Positions 58,077 to 64,000 of a DNA stretch of 64,000 bases are shown here, piece by piece (the stretch's first letter is position 1; every line of letters starts with the position of its first letter). A program made the translations under genes and the position numbers. The stretch comes from Pseudomonas sp. UYIF39. Lineage in GTDB: Bacteria; Pseudomonadota; Gammaproteobacteria; Pseudomonadales; Pseudomonadaceae. Location: assembly GCF_029963765.1 (NCBI RefSeq), contig NZ_JALBYU010000016.1, positions 62,001-126,000 on the forward strand, in the 5' to 3' direction. The notes beneath the pieces are model-generated. The model searched no databases and was not told the origin of the DNA. It worked only from the letters and a program-made list of their open reading frames with translations.

Positions 58077-58847
58077 ATGCACCCGTACTTTTCCCTGCAA
58101 GGCCGCACCGCCCTGGTGACCGGCGGCACCCGTGGTATCGGCAAAATGATCGCCAAGGCTTATGTCGAGGCCGGCGCCACCGTGTACGTCTGCGCCCGGG
58201 ATGCCGAAGCCTGTCAGCAAACGGCTGATGAATTGAGCGCATTCGGTCGTTGCCACGGACTGGCGGCCAACCTGGCCACCGAAGAAGGCGTACTTGAGCT
58301 GGCTACGCGACTGGGCGAGCAGATCACTCATCTGGATATTTTGGTGAACAACGCCGGCACCACGTGGGGCGCGCCGCTGGAGAGCTACCCGGTCAAGGGC
58401 TGGGAAAAGGTCATGCAGCTCAACGTGACCTCGGTGTTCAACTGCATTCAGCAGTTTCTGCCACTGCTGCGTAAGGCCGGTTCGCCAGTGAATCCGGCGC
58501 GGATCATCAACATCGGCTCGGTAGCGGGGATTTCTTTTTTTGGTGAACAGGCTTATGCCTACGGGCCGAGTAAGGCTGCCCTACATCAACTGTCGCGGAT
58601 TCTTGCGCGGGAGCTGGTGAGCCAGCACATCAACGTCAACGTCATCGCGCCGGGGCGTTTTCCGAGCAAGATGACACAGCACATCGGCAATGATGAGCAG
58701 GCGCTGGCCGACGATACGGCGTTGATTCCGATGAAGCGCTGGGGCCGGGAGGAAGAGATGGCGGCGCTGGCGATCAGTCTGGCGAGTACGGCCGGCGCTT
58801 ACATGACCGGGAATATCATCCCTCTGGATGGCGGGTTTAGCCTCTGA
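58077..58847 (+). CDS. rhlG: RhlG-like NADPH-dependent short-chain reductase
   Basis: 256 residues. Cofactor motif TGGTRGIG, NNAGTTW, catalytic Ser region NIGSVAG, and YGPSK with Tyr/Lys intact; C-terminus GAYMTGNIIPLDGGF. From memory it is closely similar to P. aeruginosa RhlG, a beta-ketoacyl reductase once linked to rhamnolipid precursors. No rhamnosyltransferase genes are in the window. Role here probably in fatty-acid or polyhydroxyalkanoate metabolism. Confidence 0.85.
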   Translation: MHPYFSLQGRTALVTGGTRGIGKMIAKAYVEAGATVYVCARDAEACQQTADELSAFGRCHGLAANLATEEGVLELATRLGEQITHLDILVNNAGTTWGAPLESYPVKGWEKVMQLNVTSVFNCIQQFLPLLRKAGSPVNPARIINIGSVAGISFFGEQAYAYGPSKAALHQLSRILARELVSQHINVNVIAPGRFPSKMTQHIGNDEQALADDTALIPMKRWGREEEMAALAISLASTAGAYMTGNIIPLDGGFSL

Positions 58848-58903
58848 TCTCTTCCCGATGCGTGGGTTATCATGCCACCCTCACCCCGCCTCGACCCCAG
58901 ACC

Positions 58904-59614
58904 ATGACCTACAACGTTTCCCCCATCGGCTTCGTGCGCTCCTGTTTCAAGGAGAAGTTCGCCATCCCGCGCCAACCACAACTGGCGCCGGCCGCTCGCG
59001 GCGTACTGGAACTGATGGCGCCGTTCGATCAGGGCGATGCGGTGCAAGGTCTGGAACAGGTCAGCCACGTGTGGCTGCTGTTCCTGTTTCACCAGGCCCT
59101 GGAAGAAAAGCCACGACTGAAAGTCCGCCCTCCTCGTCTGGGCGGTAACAAATCCATGGGCGTGTTCGCCACCCGCGCGACGCATCGGCCCAATGGCATC
59201 GGCCAATCCGTAGTGAAACTGGACAAGGTCGAAGCCAATCGCCTGTGGATATCCGGCATCGACCTGCTGGACGGAACGCCGATTCTCGACATCAAACCCT
59301 ACGTGCCTTACGCCGACATCATCGATACGGCCTCCAACAGCATCGCCAGCGCAGCGCCGCAGCTGATTCCCGTGCAGTGGACAGATTCGGCGCTGCAACA
59401 GGCTCACAGCCATGCTCAGCGCCTTGAAGAACCGCTAGTGGAACTGGTCGAGCAATGCTTGGCACAAGACCCACGTCCGGCTTACCAGATTCCTACACCC
59501 GAACGGGAATACGGCGCGCAGTTCTGGGACCTGGATGTGCGCTGGCATTACCCGGAAGCCGGGGTTATTCGCGTACTCGAAGTCATCCTCGCCTCCAACC
59601 TGCATCGGGCATAA
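58904..59614 (+). CDS. tsaA: tRNA (N6-threonylcarbamoyladenosine(37)-N6)-methyltransferase TrmO/TsaA
   Basis: 236 residues. N-terminal PIGFVRSCFKEKFAIPRQPQ and the later GVFATRATHRPNGIGQSVVK are the TrmO SAM-binding signature, and DIKPYVPYAD is conserved. Methylates t6A37 in tRNA-Thr. Start 58904 is chosen because MTYNVSPIGF is the family N-terminus; the longer upstream frame has no such character. Confidence 0.93.
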   Translation: MTYNVSPIGFVRSCFKEKFAIPRQPQLAPAARGVLELMAPFDQGDAVQGLEQVSHVWLLFLFHQALEEKPRLKVRPPRLGGNKSMGVFATRATHRPNGIGQSVVKLDKVEANRLWISGIDLLDGTPILDIKPYVPYADIIDTASNSIASAAPQLIPVQWTDSALQQAHSHAQRLEEPLVELVEQCLAQDPRPAYQIPTPEREYGAQFWDLDVRWHYPEAGVIRVLEVILASNLHRA

Positions 59615-59653
59615 AAAAGCCCCCAATGCCTGCACAGGCAATGGGGGCTTTTC
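59615..59653 (+). terminator. Terminator of tsaA
   Basis: AAAAGCCCCCAATGCCTG, loop CA, CAGGCAATGGGGGCTTTT; convergent with fpr, so it may serve both. Confidence 0.85.
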
Positions 59654-59667
59654 AGTGATGCGGTGGC

Positions 59668-60447
59668 TTACTTCTCGACGAACGCTCGCTCGATCAGGTA
59701 ATCACCCGGCTCGCGCATCCGCGGCGACACTTTCAGGCCGAAGCTGTTCAACACTTCGCTGGTCTCGTCGAGCATGCTCGGGCTGCCGCACAGCATGGCG
59801 CGGTCGTCCTGCGGGTTGATCGGTGGCAGACCGATGTCGCTGAACAGCTTGCCGCTGCGCATCAGGTCGGTCAGGCGACCTTCGTTCTCGAACGGCTCGC
59901 GGGTCACGGTCGGGTAGTAGATCAACTTGTCACGCAGGGCCTCGCCGAAAAACTCGTTCTGCGGCAAGTGCTCGGTGATGAACTCGCGGTAAGCGACTTC
60001 GTTGACGTAACGTACGCCGTGGCACAGGATCACTTTTTCGAAACGCTCGTAGGTTTCCGGGTCCTGGATGACGCTCATGAACGGCGCCAGACCGGTACCG
60101 GTGCTGAGCAGGTACAAATGTTTGCCAGGCTTCAAGTCATCCAGCACCAGCGTGCCGGTAGGCTTTTTGCTGATGATGATCTCGTCGCCTTCCTTCAGAT
60201 GCTGCAGCTGGGAAGTCAGCGGGCCATCAGGCACCTTGATGCTGAAGAACTCGAGATGCTCTTCCCAGTTCGGGCTGGCAATCGAGTAAGCGCGCATGAG
60301 CGGCCGGCCGTTGGGCTGTTGCAGGCCGATCATCACGAACTGACCGTTCTCGAAGCGCAGGCCCGGATCGCGGGTGCACTTGAAGCTGAACAGAGTGTCG
60401 TTCCAGTGATGAACACTGAGGACACGCTCGTGGTTCATGTTGCTCAT
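59668..60447 (-). CDS. fpr: Ferredoxin-NADP+ reductase
   Basis: 259 residues from the ATG at 60447, preceded by AGGAG; the family N-terminus MSNMNHERVLSVHHWNDTLF supports it. FAD-binding RAYSIAS and NADP-binding STGTGLAPFMSVI motifs are present, and the C-terminus ends with the YLIERAFVEK tail. Exchanges electrons between NADPH and ferredoxin/flavodoxin and protects against superoxide. Divergent from its regulator finR. Confidence 0.94.
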   Translation of the reverse strand: MSNMNHERVLSVHHWNDTLFSFKCTRDPGLRFENGQFVMIGLQQPNGRPLMRAYSIASPNWEEHLEFFSIKVPDGPLTSQLQHLKEGDEIIISKKPTGTLVLDDLKPGKHLYLLSTGTGLAPFMSVIQDPETYERFEKVILCHGVRYVNEVAYREFITEHLPQNEFFGEALRDKLIYYPTVTREPFENEGRLTDLMRSGKLFSDIGLPPINPQDDRAMLCGSPSMLDETSEVLNSFGLKVSPRMREPGDYLIERAFVEK

Positions 60448-60586
60448 GTACGTGGGACTCCTGGAGATTTTGTCTGCGCCTGCTCTGCGCAAAATGAGCT
60501 GCTGTGCGCAATTGCATCGCATTCTAATGGCAGCGACAATATCTGTTAACTGGATTATTAAGATAAGGGTTATCGGTTATATAGAT
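60448..60586. promoter_or_regulatory. Divergent fpr/finR control region
   Basis: 139 bp, AT-rich towards finR. It contains GATAAGGGTTATC (60562-60574), a 5-bp-arm palindrome typical of LysR-type sites. In other pseudomonads FinR activates fpr under superoxide; the exact site here is inferred. Confidence 0.5.
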
Positions 60587-61513
60587 ATGCGATTTACTCT
60601 CCGTCAACTTCAAGTATTCGTCGCCGTCGCCCAGCAGGAAAGCGTATCCCGTGCTGCGGGTCTGCTCAACCTCTCGCAATCGGCGGCGAGCACCTCGATC
60701 ACCGAGCTAGAGCGTCAGTCCAGCTGTCAGCTGTTCGACCGCGCCGGCAAACGGCTGAGCCTCAACGCCCTCGGCAAACAGCTGCTACCGCAAGCGGTGG
60801 CGCTGCTCGACCAGTCCAAAGAAATCGAAGACTTGCTCAATGGCAAGTCGGGATTCGGCTCTCTGGCGGTCGGCGCGACCCTGACCATCGGCAATTACCT
60901 GGCCACCTTGCTGATCGGCAGCTTCATGCAGCGCCATCCGGAAAGCCAGGTGAAGCTGCACGTGCAGAACACTGCCAACATTGTGCAGCAGGTCGCCCAC
61001 TATGAAATTGATCTGGGTCTAATCGAAGGCGACTGCAGTCATCCTGACATCGAAGTGCAGAGCTGGGTCGAGGATGAGCTGGTGGTGTTCTGCGCGCCCC
61101 AGCATCCACTGGCCAAACGCGGCACGGCGACCATAGAAGAGCTGACTCACGAAGCCTGGATTCTGCGGGAGCAGGGCTCTGGCACGCGACTGACCTTTGA
61201 CCAGGCCATGCGTCACCATCGCAGCTCGCTGAATATCCGGCTGGAACTGGAACACACCGAAGCGATCAAGCGTGCCGTGGAGTCCGGGCTGGGGATTGGC
61301 TGCATTTCTCGCCTGGCACTGCGCGATGCCTTCCGCCGCGGCAGCCTGGTGCCGGTGGAGACACCGGATCTGGATCTGGCGCGGCAGTTCTATTTCATCT
61401 GGCACAAACAGAAATATCAGACGTCGGCGATGCGTGAATTCCTCGACCTGTGCCGCGCTTTCACCGCTGGGGTTCAGCGCAGCGACGAGATCGTTCTGCC
61501 CACCATCGCTTAA
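60587..61513 (+). CDS. finR: FinR, LysR-family activator of fpr
   Basis: 308 residues; MRFTLRQLQVFVAVAQQESV and SRAAGLLNLSQSAASTSITE form the LysR helix-turn-helix. The effector domain has VGATLTIGNYLATLLIGSFM as in CysB/CbbR-type regulators. Identified as FinR from its divergent arrangement with fpr, conserved in pseudomonads. Start 60587 is the natural LysR N-terminus. Its stop overlaps the convergent dgkA stop by 4 bp. Confidence 0.88.
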   Translation: MRFTLRQLQVFVAVAQQESVSRAAGLLNLSQSAASTSITELERQSSCQLFDRAGKRLSLNALGKQLLPQAVALLDQSKEIEDLLNGKSGFGSLAVGATLTIGNYLATLLIGSFMQRHPESQVKLHVQNTANIVQQVAHYEIDLGLIEGDCSHPDIEVQSWVEDELVVFCAPQHPLAKRGTATIEELTHEAWILREQGSGTRLTFDQAMRHHRSSLNIRLELEHTEAIKRAVESGLGIGCISRLALRDAFRRGSLVPVETPDLDLARQFYFIWHKQKYQTSAMREFLDLCRAFTAGVQRSDEIVLPTIA

Positions 61514-61872
61514 AGCAGGATGACCGCCCAGACCAGCGCGATCATGCTCAAGGCTACGAACTGAGCGGCGCTGCCCATGTCCTTGGCATTCTTGGACAGC
61601 GGGTGCAATTCAAGGGAAATGCGGTCGATGGCCGCTTCCACTGCCGAATTGAGCAATTCGACAATCAACGCCAACAGGCAGACTGCAATCAACAACGCTT
61701 GCTCGACGCGACTGACGTTCAGGAAGAACGACAGCGGAATCAATATGACGTTGAGCCACACCAGTTGCCGAAAGGCCGCTTCGCCGGTGAAGGCTGCGCG
61801 CAGACCGTCCAGCGAATAACCGGAGGCGTTGAGGATGCGTTTTAGGCCGGTTTGGCCTTTGAAAGGTGACAT
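61510..61872 (-). CDS. dgkA: Diacylglycerol kinase
   Basis: 120-residue inner-membrane enzyme with three membrane helices. The conserved ELLNSAVEAAIDRISLELHP contains the catalytic Glu and metal site, and AKDMGSAAQFV is the second signature. Recycles diacylglycerol to phosphatidic acid. Confidence 0.95.
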   Translation of the reverse strand: MSPFKGQTGLKRILNASGYSLDGLRAAFTGEAAFRQLVWLNVILIPLSFFLNVSRVEQALLIAVCLLALIVELLNSAVEAAIDRISLELHPLSKNAKDMGSAAQFVALSMIALVWAVILL

Positions 61873-61952
61873 AAAGTAGGCAACTGATCAAAAAAGTAAG
61901 TGGGAAAGCTAGATTAAGCACAGTCAAAAAAGCGTGAACGCGCCGCGCCTTA

Positions 61953-62600
61953 TTAGCTCGAAATTGACTCAAGTTGTTGCAGAAGCAACGCTGCCTGGGT
62001 CCGGGTGCGCACATTCAGCTTGCGAAAAATCGCCGTCACATGCGCCTTGATCGTCGCTTCGGAAACGCTCAGCTCGTAGGCAATCTGCTTATTCAACAAG
62101 CCCTCACAGACCATGGTCAGCACACGAAACTGCTGAGGCGTCAGGCTCGCAAGACCTTCGCTGGCGGCCTTGGCTTCGGCGGAAACGCTGACCGCCTCAA
62201 ACGCCTGAGGCGGCCAGAACACATCACCATCGAGCACCGCGCGGACGGCTTTCTGGATGACACTCAGATCACTGGATTTTGGGATGAAGCCGCTGGCGCC
62301 GAATTCACGGGACTTGACCATGATCGAGGCTTCTTCCTGGGCCGACACCATGACCACCGGAATCTGCGGATACTGACCGCGCAACAGCACCAGCCCTGAA
62401 AAACCGTAGGCCCCCGGCATGTTCAGGTCCAGCAGCACCAGATCCCAGTCAGACTTCTCGTCCAGACGGGTTTCCAGCTCGGCAATGCTTGCCACTTCCA
62501 CCAGACGGACTTCCGGGCCCAGGCCCAGGGTCAACGCTTGATGCAGGGCGCTACGAAAAAGAGGGTGGTCATCGGCAATCAGGATTTCGTATGTGGCCAT
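61953..62600 (-). CDS. erdR: LuxR-family response regulator ErdR
   Basis: 215 residues. Receiver domain with ADDHPLFR (acidic pocket), phosphoacceptor Asp58 in LVLLDLNMPG and signalling Ser/Thr in VMVSAQEE; C-terminal LuxR helix-turn-helix with LTPQQFRVLTMVCEGLLNKQ and SEATIKAHVTAIFRKLNVRT. The dgkA neighbour supports ErdR, which controls ethanol and acetate utilisation in P. aeruginosa. No sensor kinase adjacent. Confidence 0.88.
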   Translation of the reverse strand: MATYEILIADDHPLFRSALHQALTLGLGPEVRLVEVASIAELETRLDEKSDWDLVLLDLNMPGAYGFSGLVLLRGQYPQIPVVMVSAQEEASIMVKSREFGASGFIPKSSDLSVIQKAVRAVLDGDVFWPPQAFEAVSVSAEAKAASEGLASLTPQQFRVLTMVCEGLLNKQIAYELSVSEATIKAHVTAIFRKLNVRTRTQAALLLQQLESISS

Positions 62601-62809
62601 TTTTCAAATGATCCTGTTTTTCTAACAACTCGAGGTACAGCCACGGAGCTGTACCAACAGGGCACGTTCAACGCCAATCACGTGGCTATCCACGTAAAGA
62701 ATACGGCGTATCAAACTTGGCCGCGCCCTAATCGGCGCCAAGCATGCCCAGCGAAGTCGGGGTGGTCAAGGTGCATGGCCAGTACAGTTCTTTGCAGTAT
62801 GGGCGACAA

Positions 62810-63568
62810 TCAACAGATGACCGGGGCCGTGTTCTGCACGAAGGGCATCAGGTCGGCGTGAGCCGGCGTTGCCACGTTCATGTCCAGCTGATGTTTCGCG
62901 TCCAGGTAATGCTGGCTGAACACGTCGAAATAGGCGTCCAGCGCCGAGGCTGCCTCGGTATCGCCCGCCAGATCGAGACACAACGCCGCCACTTCGGCTG
63001 TGCATAAATGCTCGCTACGGGTCGACCGGCGCAACCGGTACCGCGACAGTTTTTCGGGCAACAGGCTCAGGATCGGAAGCCGATCAAAGTAGGGGCTTTT
63101 GCGGAAAATCTTCCGGGCTTCTGTCCAGGTGGCATCCAGCAGAATGAACAGCGGACGCTTCGAACTACCGGCATCGACGCTGTTTGTGACACGCTCGGGT
63201 TCGACGTACTCACCCGGAAACACCAGATAGGGCTGCCATTGCGGGTCGGCCAGCAGCGCCAGCAATTGCTCATCAACTTCCGTACGCGACCAGATGAAAG
63301 CATGGTTGTCGCGCACCACATCGGCAATCAGCCAACCGGTGTTGCTCGGCTTGAAAACTTCCTTGTTGGTCATGATCAGGCACACGCCCGAACGGGCCTC
63401 GACCTGCGGGCGCCAAGCGCACAGGCAGTGACTCTCGATCACCCGGCAGGCTCGGCAACGCGGTGCCCTCCAGCCTCGGGCCTGAATCGGCTTGATGCCC
63501 TCTTCCTCTCGCTCATCGCGCAAGCGGGCTACTGCGTTTGCAGCAAAGTGTGGGATTGCAGGGTTCAT
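62810..63568 (-). CDS. DTW-domain protein, tRNA-uridine aminocarboxypropyltransferase type
   Basis: 252 residues from the ATG at 63568 (a TTG three codons upstream also possible). An N-terminal zinc-type cysteine set (CRACRVIESHCLCAW) precedes the DTW motif, here LDATWTEARKIFRKSPYFD, and a C-terminal STRSEHLCTAEVAAL. Family members (TapT/TuaA) add the acp group to U47 of tRNA. Confidence 0.88.
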   Translation of the reverse strand: MNPAIPHFAANAVARLRDEREEEGIKPIQARGWRAPRCRACRVIESHCLCAWRPQVEARSGVCLIMTNKEVFKPSNTGWLIADVVRDNHAFIWSRTEVDEQLLALLADPQWQPYLVFPGEYVEPERVTNSVDAGSSKRPLFILLDATWTEARKIFRKSPYFDRLPILSLLPEKLSRYRLRRSTRSEHLCTAEVAALCLDLAGDTEAASALDAYFDVFSQHYLDAKHQLDMNVATPAHADLMPFVQNTAPVIC

Positions 63569-63757
63569 CGCAGGCAACGCCGGCAGGGGAAGAAAATCGA
63601 CACGAAAAACACTCGGCAGGGCAGAAAGTGGTGGCAGTTTATCAGAGCAGCCGGCGCAAGCCTGTACCGTCCAGGCCTCGTCCCCTATAATTCGCCGCCA
63701 CTGAACGCACAGTCATGTGACGGGTCGAACCACCAGTCACTGAACCAGGAGAGTTTC

Positions 63758-64000
63758 ATGCTGCGCCTTATCGTTCCCACCGCTGCCATTTTGCTGGCGT
63801 CGTCCTTCAGCGCTCAGGCTGCTTCCTTGAGTGAGCAGAATCTCAACAGAGAGCTGCGAAACGTCGCCACACAAAGCAGTGTTGGTACTCCACGGGCGAT
63901 CAACGAAGACATTCTTGATCAGGGCTACACCGTCGAAGGCAATACGCTGATCAACCATCTGAGCGTACAAAGCAGCCACGCCAACAAGATGCGTGCCGAC
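63758..64000 (+). CDS. Secreted protein, PA3611-like (3' truncated by window edge)
   Basis: 81 codons visible. Signal peptide RLIVPTAAILLASSFSAQA|A, then SLSEQNLNRELRNVATQSSV and NEDILDQGYTVEGNTLINHL. From memory this resembles the small secreted P. aeruginosa PA3611 (quorum-sensing-regulated virulence factor family). AGGAG precedes the ATG. The rest of the gene is outside the window. Confidence 0.65.
   Translation, partial: MLRLIVPTAAILLASSFSAQAASLSEQNLNRELRNVATQSSVGTPRAINEDILDQGYTVEGNTLINHLSVQSSHANKMRAD

Overview
The window is chromosomal DNA of a Pseudomonas, most likely of the P. fluorescens group. The evidence is high GC, the paired REP palindromes typical of that group (4771-4871, 8948-9037), and many genes in Pseudomonas-type order: fpr/finR, dgkA/erdR, mprF followed by an AcvB/VirJ-type hydrolase, aotJQMOP, and a RhlG-like reductase. 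Function calls rest on recognising family motifs by eye; no database search was run.

Layout. 1-4742: branched-chain amino-acid ABC transporter livKHMGF (livK cut by the left edge), with a hairpin terminator between livK and livH. 4771-11622: REP pair, LysR regulator divergent from an atypical SDR, lipoprotein, FAD-dependent dehydrogenase, second REP pair, PLP cysteine-synthase-like enzyme, NhaA antiporter. 11744-17484: accessory-looking stretch with a pyocin-like N-terminal remnant, a GlxA-type AraC regulator divergent from a metallo-hydrolase, and a three-gene envelope-stress-type operon (DUF3618 / holin-like / nutrient-deprivation-like) with a candidate AlgU (sigma-22) promoter; then a glycine-zipper lipoprotein. 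17490-25447: pdxH, an OmpA lipoprotein with a lysine/alanine tail, serine hydrolase, large secreted glycoside-hydrolase-like protein, dinG. 25547-30653: CopD-like protein, collagen-like secreted protein with DUF1145 partner, two paralogous OmpA/thrombospondin-repeat lipoproteins sharing a leader element, then DUF6231, YchJ, LEA-2 lipoprotein and a histidine-rich SEC-C mini-protein. 30710-38492: isochorismatase-family protein, penicillin-acylase-family lipoprotein, arginine/ornithine-type transporter aotJQMOP. 38586-46106: small proline-rich protein, dcd, cold-shock protein, DUF481 protein, alkyltransferase-like protein, AmpG, proS, lipoprotein. 46154-48246: dinB and three tandem initiator tRNA genes, each with its own promoter and terminator. 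48484-54388: mprF, its acvB-like partner, kup. 54678-64000: rimO, YjaB-type acetyltransferase, pseudouridine-synthase-like protein, YehS, RhlG-like SDR, tsaA/trmO, fpr/finR, dgkA, erdR, DTW-domain protein, and a secreted protein cut by the right edge.

Most of the window is housekeeping or conserved accessory content. No CRISPR array, intact prophage, insertion sequence or complete recognised defence island was seen. The best leads for something undescribed are the shared hairpin/box leader of the two OmpA paralogues, the triplicated initiator tRNA unit, enzyme families that seem to have lost catalytic residues (SDR at 5897, pseudouridine synthase at 56684), the histidine-rich SEC-C protein, and the stress operon with its candidate sigma-22 promoter.
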